Assembly (NCBI GenBank): GCA_004376055.2
Contig: CP049016.1
Span: forward strand, 2,976,001-3,040,000
Source: Nitrospirales bacterium LBB_01
GTDB lineage: Bacteria > Nitrospirota > Thermodesulfovibrionia > Thermodesulfovibrionales > Magnetobacteriaceae
Length of the DNA: 64,000 nt
Direction: 5' to 3'
Position 1 is the stretch's first letter. Each line of letters starts with the position of its first letter. The position numbers and the translations under genes are program-made. This document shows, piece after piece, positions 43,149 to 53,287 of this stretch. Below the pieces are notes generated by a model. That model was not told where the DNA came from and did not search any database. It saw only the letters and a list, made by a program, of their open reading frames with translations.

Positions 43149-43602
43149 CGTATTCTCTCATTACAAAATATCCTAAAACACCATTTATCAGGGATTGAAA
43201 CATTATACTGTCAATAGCGGTGGAGATATCCACAGGCCTGGTATCAAACACAGAGAGTGAGAAGTAAACGATAAAACCATCCACAATTGTGAAGGCAAAA
43301 CTGAGGAGTGAATTAAGTAAAGGAGTGAAGTTAAAAATGCCGCTTCTAAAAAACGAGGTTATAAAAATCACAGAGCACTTTGAAAGCATATTGGGGCCGA
43401 TTATTCTCAAAGAGAGGCTGTCTTCAATAAAACCTACACCAGCAGACCACAAAACAGCTTTTGACTCCGGCCACTTAAGTCCCATATAGTAAACTAACAG
43501 CATAGTTAAGTTAAGTTTGAAGTTTAAAAAACCTGCCCTGTCAAAAGCCATTGCAAGACTGATGAGAGATACCCAGAAAAGTGATACCATCATCTTTTTC
43601 AT
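43141..43602 (-). CDS. mreD: Rod-shape protein MreD
   Basis: 153 residues with about five hydrophobic helices. Sequence conservation in MreD is low; the call rests on size, topology, and position between mreC and mrdA with zero to eight bases between the genes. MreD is an inner-membrane part of the elongasome. Confidence 0.88.
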   Translation of the reverse strand: MKKMMVSLFWVSLISLAMAFDRAGFLNFKLNLTMLLVYYMGLKWPESKAVLWSAGVGFIEDSLSLRIIGPNMLSKCSVIFITSFFRSGIFNFTPLLNSLLSFAFTIVDGFIVYFSLSVFDTRPVDISTAIDSIMFQSLINGVLGYFVMREYDE

Positions 43603-44393
43603 TTACGTTCCTTCTCTTGAGACAATAATAACCTCTTCGGTTTTTGTAGGCTGCGCAAAAAGCTCTACCTTTATCTCAAGGAACATACCTGACGTAGCCC
43701 TTTCTACGCTTAACACTCTGCCAACCGGTATGCCTGCTGGAAAGAGGTTGTCTGTGCCAGATGTGACCAGTGACTCGCCAACTTTAACATCTTCACTGAC
43801 AGGAATGTACTTAAGTAGACATAGCTCTGAACCAGTTCCAGAGAGCACTGCCTCCGTGCGGTTGTCTTCAAGCCGGACAGCTACAGAGGAATAGACGTCA
43901 GTCAGAAGCAGGACTGTTGAGTAGTTAGACTCTGCAGAGATAATCTTACCAATTAATCCTCTGTCTGTACGAGCAGCCATGTCTTTTTTTACGCCTGTCT
44001 TTGTACCGCTGTCCAGTACCATTTGGTGGTACCATTTGTCAGGTTGCCGGGCTATAACTCTGGCTGCAGACACATAGTTTATTGTTTCATCCTTTAGTGT
44101 CAAAAGAGAGCTAAGGCGTTTGTTTTCATTAATAGCCTCATCGTATTGCTGTTCTTTTAAGAGCAGTCTGTTAAGCTCGCTCCTTAGGCGGACATTTTCC
44201 CCCTCAATTGTAAACAGCAGAACAAAAGGTTTGCTGACTATACTTACAGCAGTATCTATGACGTCATTTACTAAAAAAAGCGGATACCTTAAATACAGGA
44301 TTGGCCGAAACGGCCCCCTGAAACTTTGGTAAGTCATAAGCGAAATCAAAAAAAATACATAAAATAAAAACAGAGTGTGATGCTTTTTGAGCA

Positions 44394-44394
<1 letters not shown>
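43603..44394 (-). CDS. mreC: Rod-shape protein MreC
   Basis: 263 residues. A short cytoplasmic tail, one membrane helix (about 8-22), a coiled coil near residues 65-90 and the beta-barrel MreC domain with ARVIARQPDKWYHQMVLDSG and GLIGKI motifs. MreC scaffolds PBP2 in the periplasm. It overlaps the mreB stop by 1 base and ends directly before the mreD start. Confidence 0.93.
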
Positions 44395-45844
<1,450 letters not shown>

Positions 45845-45915
45845 CGTACATAATAACAGATACGCTTCTTAATTATCAACAGAAGGGTGTTTTATGAAAT
45901 AAAGCTAACTTTATC

Positions 45916-47499
45916 CTAACCGGCAACCGGAAGCTTGATAACAAAGCTTGCACCATGTGACAGCTGCTGCTTAACAAATATCCGGCCTCCGAGTTTCTCT
46001 GTTATTCCCTTTGTGACGGCAAGGCCAAGTCCTGTGCCCTTTCCCTCAGGTTTGGTTGTAAAGAAGGGTTCAAATATTTTATCCATGTTTTCGGGCAAGA
46101 TGCCTGGGCCTGAGTCTGTTACCTCTATTTCTACGTACTGACGTGAATCCTCCTCAATACGATGTGTCTTTATGCGTATTGTTCCTGCGCCGTTCATAGC
46201 GTCGTTAGCGTTAATCAGAAGATTGATAAACACCTGCTCAAGCTGTGACTGATCACCCGGTAAACGCGGCAGGTCATGTGCCAACTCTTTTTCTATCGTA
46301 ACGTTATAGAATTTAGACTGGCTTGTAAGAATATTCAGGGCGTTTTCAAGTGCCTTAGTGACGTCCATATCAAGCTTTTCACTCGGTATCGTACGGGAAT
46401 AGCCAAGCAGCACAGCTATCATGTTAGAGCACTTCTCGGCCTGTTCTATTATCACAGTGAGGTCCTCTTTGTCCAGTTTATTGTCCTCCGGTATGCGCTT
46501 ATGCAGCAATTGAGCAAACACAATAATTCCCGTAAGAGGGCTGTTAAGTTCGTGTGCGACACTTGCCGCCATACGGCCTAAGGAGGCGAGCTTTTCGGTG
46601 TGAACGTATTGCTCCTGAAATCTTCTCATTTCTTTTGCTTTCTGCTCCATTATGCTGGAGAGCGCCCGGGTTTGCTCCTCAAAGTCGTCTCTGTTGTCTT
46701 GAAGTGAGCGGGTCATTTCGTTAAACGAGCCGCTTAACGCTCCAATCTCATCTGAGCTCTGGAATTCAAGAGTGTGACCGAAATATCCGCTTTTAACCAT
46801 TTTTATACCCTCACGGACAAGTGCCACAGGCTTTACCACAAACTTAGAGACCAGCAGGTGCAGGATTGTGGTTGCAAGGGCTATGAAAAAAATACCCATT
46901 ATGGCTATGTCTGTGGTGTTCTCCCTGGCTTTTTCCGCAGCCGGGTTGAGGTCTATTCTAACGTCCACGAAGCCGTTTATTGTGGATTTATTATCGTGGG
47001 CGTGGCACTGTGCAGTCATACAAGTGTGATCATTTTTTATCGGCAGGATCGCTCTCAGTGTTTTTTTGTCCCTCTCATGTTCTATGAAACGATTTTTAGT
47101 TATATCCTTTAACTTAACGCTCCCGGCAGGACCTGGAGTATGACACTCATTGCATAGGGGTGAATTAATGGCTGCCGTGTTGTTAAGTTCGTTCTTATCT
47201 GAGGAAAACTTTATGTTACCGTTGTGGTCCAACACGCGTATCGCAGGTACACCACGTGAGGCGCCAACCATGCTTGTCACCTTTGTGACAGTCTCATTGT
47301 GTTTACCGTCAGCATCAATTGCTATTGCCGCTCTTACTGCCTCAATGTAGAAAAAGCCGTCCTCTACTGCTTTATTATAAAGTTCACTGTTGACTTTATT
47401 CGTAAACTTATACCAAAACATTGTGCCCCCAATTATCAAAAGCACTGTCATTGACAGTGTTATCTTACGGCTTAATGTCTTGCCTAATATTTTTAGCAT
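45916..47499 (-). CDS. Sensor histidine kinase with periplasmic c-type haem motifs
   Basis: 527 residues. A membrane helix near 13-31, a periplasmic sensor domain to about residue 195, a second helix (198-220), HAMP (220-275), a coiled coil, HisKA with the phospho-acceptor in VAHELNSPLTG near residue 313, and an HATPase with the N, G1 and G2 boxes. The sensor domain holds CNECH near residue 116 and CMTAQCH near residue 156. The first is a normal CxxCH haem-attachment motif; the second has four residues between the cysteines. Redox, oxygen or NO sensing is likely. No response regulator is next to it. Its start faces rho, with a long intergenic region. Confidence 0.92.
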   Translation of the reverse strand: MLKILGKTLSRKITLSMTVLLIIGGTMFWYKFTNKVNSELYNKAVEDGFFYIEAVRAAIAIDADGKHNETVTKVTSMVGASRGVPAIRVLDHNGNIKFSSDKNELNNTAAINSPLCNECHTPGPAGSVKLKDITKNRFIEHERDKKTLRAILPIKNDHTCMTAQCHAHDNKSTINGFVDVRIDLNPAAEKARENTTDIAIMGIFFIALATTILHLLVSKFVVKPVALVREGIKMVKSGYFGHTLEFQSSDEIGALSGSFNEMTRSLQDNRDDFEEQTRALSSIMEQKAKEMRRFQEQYVHTEKLASLGRMAASVAHELNSPLTGIIVFAQLLHKRIPEDNKLDKEDLTVIIEQAEKCSNMIAVLLGYSRTIPSEKLDMDVTKALENALNILTSQSKFYNVTIEKELAHDLPRLPGDQSQLEQVFINLLINANDAMNGAGTIRIKTHRIEEDSRQYVEIEVTDSGPGILPENMDKIFEPFFTTKPEGKGTGLGLAVTKGITEKLGGRIFVKQQLSHGASFVIKLPVAG

Positions 47500-47586
47500 C
47501 CTTTTGTTCTAAGCTCCAGCACTTATGTATTTTACACAAATATAGTAAATTTTATAAAATTAATATAGTAAAAAAAAAATTTTCTA

Positions 47587-47615
47587 TTGACAAAAATTTT
47601 TTTGTGTATTAATTT
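47587..47615 (+). promoter_or_regulatory. Sigma-70 promoter upstream of rho
   Basis: Consensus TTGACA (47587-47592), a 17-base AT-rich spacer and TAATTT (47610-47615). It would start a leader of about 340 bases before rho. Confidence 0.6.
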
Positions 47616-47621
47616 ATAAGT

Positions 47622-47965
47622 GTGGGTGTGGTTGACCAAGGGTGTGTTAGAGTGGTTATACTAATCTGTGTGTGCTCTTGGGAATAGGTGGCTGGTGACG
47701 GCGCTTGATTAGAATGCTGTGGGTGGTGCAGGTCTAAAGGAGGTAAAACAGGATATAACGTTTAAAGGATTTAAAAACTTGCAATTATTATCATTTTTTT
47801 TTATAATCAGAGAGAATAGTCAGGAGTTCCCGCATTATATAACAGACATAGTTATTAATTGCCCTGAAAGGTGAAGGCAGAATCCGAAGAATAGTCCCTG
47901 AGAATATGAAAAGAGCCGTCTGGTGGATGTTGAAGTTACGGCTGTAAATTAAAAGGAGTGTAGTT
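47622..47965 (+). promoter_or_regulatory. Long untranslated leader of rho
   Basis: No supportable gene lies between the predicted start and the rho ATG. The leader is long and includes a perfect AAAGGAGG site at 47737-47744 not followed by a start codon, a tiny frame at 47713 and a G/A-rich part near 47865-47935. Rho is autoregulated by attenuation in its leader in other bacteria, so this stretch may do the same; that is inference. Confidence 0.45.
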
Positions 47966-49222
47966 ATGGGTAATATTGCAATTGCAGAATTGCAGGAAAA
48001 AGATGTAGCAGAGTTGACAGTGGTAGCAGAGGAACTAAACGTAGAGGGCGCTTCAAGCATGAGAAAACAGGAACTGATTTTTTCTATACTACAGGCTCAG
48101 GCAGAAAAAACCGGTAATTTGTTTGCTGAGGGCGTTTTGGAAATCCTTGCCGATGGCTTTGGATTTCTAAGGTCTCCTGATTACAGTTATTTACCGGGTC
48201 CTGACGACATATACGTCTCGCCGTCTCAAATTAGAAGGTTTAATTTAAGGACTGGTGAGTTAATATCGGGACAGGTGCGTCCGCCTAAGGAAAATGAGCG
48301 TTATTTTGCACTCCTTAAGGTAGAGGCGATTAATCACCAGACCCCTGAGGAAAACATAAACAGGCCGCTCTTTGATAACCTCCTTCCCTACTACCCTACG
48401 GAGCGTTTGATGCTTGACTATGACCCCAATGACTATGCCACAAGGGTCATGGAACTGATAACGCCAACTGGTAAAGGACAGAGAGGGCTTATCGTGGCTG
48501 CCCCGCGCACAGGTAAGACAATGCTGCTTCAGTCCATAGCAAAGGCTATAAAGTTTAATCACAAGGAGGTTCATCTTATAATTTTACTTATTGATGAGCG
48601 TCCTGAAGAGGTTACCGACTGGAAACGTGTGGTGCAGGCAGAGATTATAAGTTCAACGTTTGATGAGCCTCCGCACAGACATTGTCAGGTGGCAGAGATG
48701 GTGATAAATCGGGCAAAGCGGCAGGTGGAGTGTAAAAAGGACGTGGTAATCCTTCTTGATAGTATAACCAGACTTGCGCGTGCTTATAATGCCGTAGTGC
48801 CGGCAAGCGGTAAGGTGCTCTCCGGCGGTCTTGACGCTAACGCTCTGCAAAAGCCTAAGCGGTTCTTTGGTACGGCAAGAAACATAGAGCATGGCGGGAG
48901 TCTGACCATCATAGCAACTGCACTGGTTGACACTGGAAGCAGAATGGATGACGTCATATTTGAAGAGTTTAAGGGCACCGGCAACATGGAGCTTCATCTT
49001 GACAGGAAGCTGGTTGACAAGCGGATATTCCCAAGCATAGATATAAACACCTCTGGCACCAGAAAAGAGGAATTACTTGTAACCAAAGAAGTGCTGGGCA
49101 AGATGTGGGTGCTGCGTAAGGTGCTTACTCCGTTAAGCAGCGTTGAGAGCATGGAGTTTTTACTGAGTAAGCTAAGAAACACAAAGACCAATAAAGAATT
49201 CCTTGAAATGATGAATAAGTAG
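47966..49222 (+). CDS. rho: Transcription termination factor Rho
   Basis: 418 residues. The N-terminal helical bundle, the RNA-binding cold-shock-like domain ([20 protein letters not shown] near 52-71), Walker A AAPRTGKT near residue 179, the [13 protein letters not shown] Walker B/Q-loop region and the R-loop ([12 protein letters not shown]) are all present. It ends transcription as a hexameric RNA helicase. The Walker A has Arg-Thr where many Rho proteins have Lys-Ala, a conservative change. A strong AAAAGGAG site lies upstream. Confidence 0.97.
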   Translation: MGNIAIAELQEKDVAELTVVAEELNVEGASSMRKQELIFSILQAQAEKTGNLFAEGVLEILADGFGFLRSPDYSYLPGPDDIYVSPSQIRRFNLRTGELISGQVRPPKENERYFALLKVEAINHQTPEENINRPLFDNLLPYYPTERLMLDYDPNDYATRVMELITPTGKGQRGLIVAAPRTGKTMLLQSIAKAIKFNHKEVHLIILLIDERPEEVTDWKRVVQAEIISSTFDEPPHRHCQVAEMVINRAKRQVECKKDVVILLDSITRLARAYNAVVPASGKVLSGGLDANALQKPKRFFGTARNIEHGGSLTIIATALVDTGSRMDDVIFEEFKGTGNMELHLDRKLVDKRIFPSIDINTSGTRKEELLVTKEVLGKMWVLRKVLTPLSSVESMEFLLSKLRNTKTNKEFLEMMNK

Positions 49223-49256
49223 TGTGTTTTGTAATATAAGCCTCAGATGTTGACGT

Positions 49257-49928
49257 ATGCTGATAAACACTGACGCCTCGTTAAAAGTATGCGAGATATT
49301 TACAAGCATTCAGGGAGAGTCTTCTTATGCAGGTGTTCCGTGTGCTTTTGTTAGACTTACCGGATGCAACCTTCGCTGCCGCTACTGTGACACAGTTTAT
49401 GCTTATAGCGGCGGATATGAGCTAACAATAGCGGAGATAATCGTTGAGGTTCAAAAATCCGGGATTAAACTTGTTGAGATAACAGGCGGCGAGCCGCTTT
49501 TGCAGGAAAACTCGGCAAGTCTCATAGATGCGCTTATAGCAGAGGGCAATACCGTACTCATAGAGACAAATGGTTCTATCAGTCTTGAAGTCTTAGGTAA
49601 AAGAACAGACAACCCCGTTACAGTAATCATGGATATAAAAACTCCGGCAAGCGGGATGTCGGCTCATAATGATTTTTTAAACTTTGACTTACTCCTGCCG
49701 CACGATGAGATTAAATTTGTGCTCTCTGATGAAAACGATTACGTCTGGGCAGTGGATTTAATCAAGACTTACGAATTGTCACAAAAATGCCGGATTCTTT
49801 TTAGCGCCGAGACATCTTTTTTAAGTCACGAAACACTTGCCTCATGGATAATCCGAGACGCCCTTCCTGTCAGATTAAACGTGCAGCTGCATAAATACAT
49901 TTTTACAGGGGATATGAGAGGCAGATAG
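49257..49928 (+). CDS. queE: 7-carboxy-7-deazaguanine synthase
   Basis: 223 residues. This small radical SAM enzyme makes the deazaguanine ring in queuosine synthesis from 6-carboxytetrahydropterin. The FTSIQGESSYAG start and the CNLRCRYCDT cluster (CxxxCxxC) are diagnostic, and EITGGEPLLQ follows near residue 77. It is 34 bp downstream of rho on the same strand. No other queuosine genes are in view. Confidence 0.93.
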   Translation: MLINTDASLKVCEIFTSIQGESSYAGVPCAFVRLTGCNLRCRYCDTVYAYSGGYELTIAEIIVEVQKSGIKLVEITGGEPLLQENSASLIDALIAEGNTVLIETNGSISLEVLGKRTDNPVTVIMDIKTPASGMSAHNDFLNFDLLLPHDEIKFVLSDENDYVWAVDLIKTYELSQKCRILFSAETSFLSHETLASWIIRDALPVRLNVQLHKYIFTGDMRGR

Positions 49929-50031
49929 GTTTAAATTGGATATTACCGTTTGAGGTGATTTCAGACTTGACGCAGTTTATTGAATATATCCTCACTAACC
50001 CCGATATGCAACGCATGGTTAACCATTTAGT

Positions 50032-50595
50032 CTAAGAATGTTTTTCACGTTTGTTATATTCTTTTGATATGTTATCTATGAAAGAATTTAAATCATCATT
50101 ATGTTCTCTCAAAATATCTGAAAGAGAATCAAATGCTTTTTCTGAAAACTTATGAACACTGCCGCTCCTACTGGTTACTATAGCAGTATGAAATTGACTG
50201 TCCCCTTTAAGTTTGTATTTCCATACCAAAACACGTACGTGATACGGTTTAATGCCAAGCTTATCTGCTAACTGCCCTTGAATATATGGATAACCTTTGT
50301 TAGGGTCTAATTCAGGGATGATAATTTTACTTACAGGCATAATTTCACCAATAAGTTTTAAAGTGGGGGCACCCCCTGTATCAGTGAAATGTCCTGCCTC
50401 AATAAACTTGACCTTCTCCTTTAAATCATCTAAAAGTTTTTTATCCATTATCAATTTTGTGCCTTCAATTTTGTCTGTTTCGATTTTCCCTGTTAATAAA
50501 TCTATCATGGCTATTTTTTGAGGTCCTGTCCTAGCTATTTTCTCAATATGTCTCATCATTGCAGTCCTTTCTTTATTGAGAATATCATATATCAT
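50032..50595 (-). CDS. C-terminal part of an AlbA_2 (Schlafen-like) protein, frameshifted
   Basis: 187 residues in a frame offset by one from the gene before it. The segment MMRHIEKIARTGPQ near residue 13 directly continues what is expected after the AlbA_2 domain in known two-part proteins. A second region (GGAPTLKLIGE, then YIQGQLADKLGIKPYHVRVLVWKYKLKG) looks like a conserved C-terminal DNA- or RNA-binding part. It overlaps the upstream frame by 11 bases around a run of eight A residues, so the two frames are best read as one gene with a one-base shift. Confidence 0.7.
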   Translation of the reverse strand: MIYDILNKERTAMMRHIEKIARTGPQKIAMIDLLTGKIETDKIEGTKLIMDKKLLDDLKEKVKFIEAGHFTDTGGAPTLKLIGEIMPVSKIIIPELDPNKGYPYIQGQLADKLGIKPYHVRVLVWKYKLKGDSQFHTAIVTSRSGSVHKFSEKAFDSLSDILREHNDDLNSFIDNISKEYNKREKHS

Positions 50596-51067
50596 TTTTT
50601 TTCAATTCGGTGTATCCAATTTTCTTATTTTGTCCCCTATACCGGTAAAAAATGTCACCTTGTGAACTTTCTTTTGTATTTGATGTGCAGATAACAGGTT
50701 TTTCTTCTGCCTCATGTGCATAGATATAACCAAAATATTTTTCTTGTGAAATGACAGTCCCTGAATCCCATTTGATTTCAGGTTCATAATGGTCTTTAAG
50801 AAACGTTGTAATATCTTCTTGCTTTATGCTGTCAAACTTTATCTTGTCAACGCCTATAAGGTTACGAGGTTTGTCTTTTACACCGAACAAGATATAACCA
50901 CCTTTATTATTTGCAAAACAGGCTAATGTTCTTGCATATAAGCTTTTGTTTCCCATGTTGAAAGTCTCTTTAAACTCATAAGTATTACTCTCCCTATGAT
51001 TTAAATAGCCATGCTCGTCGATGTCTTCGAGTATCTTCCTTAAAATCTCGTCGTGATTTGTTTTCAT
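50585..51067 (-). CDS. AlbA_2 (Schlafen-like) domain protein, N-terminal part
   Basis: 160 residues with the divergent AAA_4/AlbA_2 signature: E-x-K-E motif (YEFKETF near residue 28), then CFANNKGGYILFGVKD near residue 50, and RYRGQNKKIGY at the end. Such domains bind nucleic acid and occur in transcription regulators and in phage-defence proteins. The frame closes seven residues after the expected junction, at an A8 run, and the remaining part continues in another frame at 50595. No ribosome-binding site distinct from its own AlbA_2 start is needed for the second part. Confidence 0.75.
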   Translation of the reverse strand: MKTNHDEILRKILEDIDEHGYLNHRESNTYEFKETFNMGNKSLYARTLACFANNKGGYILFGVKDKPRNLIGVDKIKFDSIKQEDITTFLKDHYEPEIKWDSGTVISQEKYFGYIYAHEAEEKPVICTSNTKESSQGDIFYRYRGQNKKIGYTELKKNDI

Positions 51068-51297
51068 GACAATAGACCAACCTATCAGTAACTAGGATTG
51101 CCTCCTCTTGCGTAAACATTAATTTTTAGATTTTCCATCATATGTCCCAAGAATTATTCATAAAATAAATCTTATATTATTATACATTGTTTATCAAAAA
51201 ATGCACAAATATATCAAGAAGATGTACAAGCATATCCGTAGAATTAGTGTTCTTACAGAAAGTCAGCTTCAAACTAAATCTGGTTGATAAAAAAGAA

Positions 51298-51509
51298 ATT
51301 GCCTATGCAGTTTACTTCGTTAACAAAAGACTGGATTCCTGCCTTCGCAGGAATGACAAGAAAAAAAAGAATGACAGAAAAAAAGTATTCCCGCCTTTGT
51401 CATTCCCGCCTACGAGCGGGAATCCAGTCCTTTTTCCATTTTAAAAACATAGAAACCTGCATCTCTATAATCATGAAAACACTCTAACTGAGCTAACTGC
51501 ATAGGCAAT
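51298..51509. mobile_element. Rearranged copy of the MITE family (copy 6, 212 bp)
   Basis: Both ends are of the same type: the 22-bp arms at 51291-51312 and 51495-51516 are perfect reverse complements (centre ATTGCCTATGCAGTT). The arms extend beyond the element ends into flanking AAAAGAA/TTCTTTT. The core palindromes match copies 1 and 4. No direct target duplication is found. The symmetry suggests recombination between two inverted copies rather than a simple insertion. Confidence 0.75.
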
Positions 51510-51660
51510 TTCTTTTAATCTTTTCATCTGTTGTTGCGGGTGAAACTCGCAATTGAAACTTTTTAAGCTGCGGAACGCAGGTTAAAAAACTCTCAACTCT
51601 CAAACACATCAACAAAACATAATATGAAACCACCCAATCGTTGGCAACAAACCGAGGGGT

Positions 51661-51736
51661 CACGGGGAAATCATTTCCCCGTGCGGGAGGGATTTTAAGG
51701 GAGGGCAGCGCTCTCCCTTATTTATTTATCTTTTTG
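51661..51736 (+). terminator. Tandem hairpins with T-rich tail upstream of hemL
   Basis: A 10-bp stem CACGGGGAAA/TTTCCCCGTG with a 3-base loop (51661-51683) is followed by TAAGGGAG/CTCCCTTA (51696-51703 with 51713-51720) and TTTATTTATCTTTTT. Read on the plus strand this is a terminator or an attenuator. No gene lies just upstream on this strand, so it may end a small RNA or form part of a hemL leader. The rest of 51510-51660 holds nothing I can support. Confidence 0.5.
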
Positions 51737-51782
51737 AAGACAGCTATTTACAAAAAATTGGTATTCATGTTAATATTTTGCC

Positions 51783-53099
51783 ATGAAAAAAATTGGTAAT
51801 AAACCGAAAAAACTGTCAACAAAGAAATCTAAGTCGCTTTTTAAAAAAGCTCAGACTTTGATTTCCGGCGGTGTTAACAGTCCGGTTAGGGCATTTAAGG
51901 CGGTGGGCGGTGATCCTCTTTTTATATCACACGCCAAAGGCTCCAAACTTACTGATGTTGATGGTAACTCATACATTGATTATGTGCTTTCATGGGGGCC
52001 GCTTATTTTAGGCCATGCGCCAAAGAAGGTTATCGAGGCTGTCACTGAGGCTGCCGCTAAGGGCACAAGTTTCGGCGCTCCTAATCCATACGAAGTAACG
52101 CTTGCTGAACTAATTGTTGCAGCCTATCCGTCAATGGATAAGGTACGCTTTGTAAATTCCGGCACTGAGGCCACAATGAGCGCTATCAGAGTTGCACGTG
52201 GATTTACAAAACGAGATAAGATTATAAAATTTGAGGGCTGCTACCACGGACATGCCGATGGGCTGCTTGCTAAGGCAGGCTCAGGGGCCGCAACACTTGG
52301 CGTTCCAACAAGCCCTGGAGTTCCTCAATCATACGCTATGAACACCATCACTGTTCCATTTAATGACATAACAGCTTTGAAAAATGTTATCGAAAAAGAA
52401 GGCGAAAACATTGCCTGTCTAATTCTTGAACCGATTGTCGGAAATATCGGCTGTGTTATCCCCAGAGACGGATTTCTTGCGGAAATCAGAGAGTTGACCC
52501 AAAAACATGGTATCGTTCTGATTTTTGATGAGGTTATGACAGGCTTTAGGGCAGCTTATGGCGGCGCTCAGGAACTTTTCAATATAAAACCCGATATGAC
52601 CTGTCTCGGTAAAGTCATAGGAGGTGGACTACCAGTTGGAGCTTATGGCGGTAAGCGGGAGATAATGTCTTTAATTTCTCCTGAGGGCCCCGTCTATCAG
52701 GCAGGCACACTTTCGGGCAACCCTGTAGCAATGTCTGCCGGAATTGCAACTTTAAATATTATAAGAAAATCCGGCTTTTACGAAAAACTCAATGAAACTG
52801 CAAAAACCCTTGAATATGGGCTTAATGACGCTGCAAAAAAAGCCAACTCTAAGGTTAAAATTTATCGTGTCGGCTCAATGATGTGCCAATATTTTACAGA
52901 TAAAGAAGTTATCGATTGGCCGACAGCCGCATCCTGCGACACTCAGAAATTTGCCAATTACTTTAGAGGAATGCTCACAGGCGGCATATACCTACCGCCG
53001 TCTCAGTTTGAGGCGTTTTTCCTTAGTGCGGCACACAAAAAAATTGATATTGAACGAACCGTAAACATGAGCTACAAAGTTCTGAAATCTATTCGTTGA
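51783..53099 (+). CDS. hemL: Glutamate-1-semialdehyde 2,1-aminomutase
   Basis: 438 residues. This PLP enzyme makes 5-aminolevulinate from glutamate semialdehyde in the C5 haem pathway. Landmarks are [15 protein letters not shown] near residue 30, [17 protein letters not shown] near 122, and the PLP-binding Lys in [17 protein letters not shown] near residue 279. A Lys-rich extension of about 17 residues precedes the usual start. The gene stands alone, after a tandem hairpin region. Confidence 0.96.
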   Translation: MKKIGNKPKKLSTKKSKSLFKKAQTLISGGVNSPVRAFKAVGGDPLFISHAKGSKLTDVDGNSYIDYVLSWGPLILGHAPKKVIEAVTEAAAKGTSFGAPNPYEVTLAELIVAAYPSMDKVRFVNSGTEATMSAIRVARGFTKRDKIIKFEGCYHGHADGLLAKAGSGAATLGVPTSPGVPQSYAMNTITVPFNDITALKNVIEKEGENIACLILEPIVGNIGCVIPRDGFLAEIRELTQKHGIVLIFDEVMTGFRAAYGGAQELFNIKPDMTCLGKVIGGGLPVGAYGGKREIMSLISPEGPVYQAGTLSGNPVAMSAGIATLNIIRKSGFYEKLNETAKTLEYGLNDAAKKANSKVKIYRVGSMMCQYFTDKEVIDWPTAASCDTQKFANYFRGMLTGGIYLPPSQFEAFFLSAAHKKIDIERTVNMSYKVLKSIR

Positions 53100-53139
53100 T
53101 GTTTTACCATTCCTATTACAATGATTAATTAATTTATGT

Positions 53140-53145
53140 TATAAT
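53140..53145 (+). promoter_or_regulatory. Extended -10 promoter before the structured leader and TPR gene
   Basis: TGTTATAAT gives a perfect TATAAT with the TGn extension at 53137-53145. A -35 element is weak (TTACAA, 18 bases upstream), as is usual for extended -10 promoters. Transcription should begin near 53152. Confidence 0.55.
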
Positions 53146-53151
53146 GATTAG

Positions 53152-53287
53152 AGATGGAGATGTCGTATAAGAAGTGCGGCTGGTGGGAGAGACTCCGGTG
53201 CGGCTTGCCGCAGGAGACGGGAGAGAACCTCGTACATGGGTGCTTTTCATGGTTTTAGATGTGTACTAACATATATTATGGAGTAAG
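53152..53287 (+). ncRNA. Structured 5' leader of the TPR gene, unknown type
   Basis: A GC-rich 85-base part (53170-53255) stands out in an AT-rich region. CTCC...TGCGGC-TT-GCCGCA...GGAG (53193-53216) forms a strong hairpin. The octamer GGGAGAGA occurs on both sides of it, at 53185 and 53219. I cannot match it to a known riboswitch. It may be a cis-regulatory element for the TPR gene or a small RNA. Confidence 0.4.

Noticed and set aside
47713-47736. A 7-codon leader peptide in the rho leader
   Set aside because: No ribosome-binding site precedes it; noted only as part of the leader.
53152-53260. Glycine riboswitch before the TPR gene (GGGAGAGA motifs)
   Set aside because: The core CGCCGAAGG and the CTCTCAGG parts of that riboswitch are absent, and the gene is not related to glycine.
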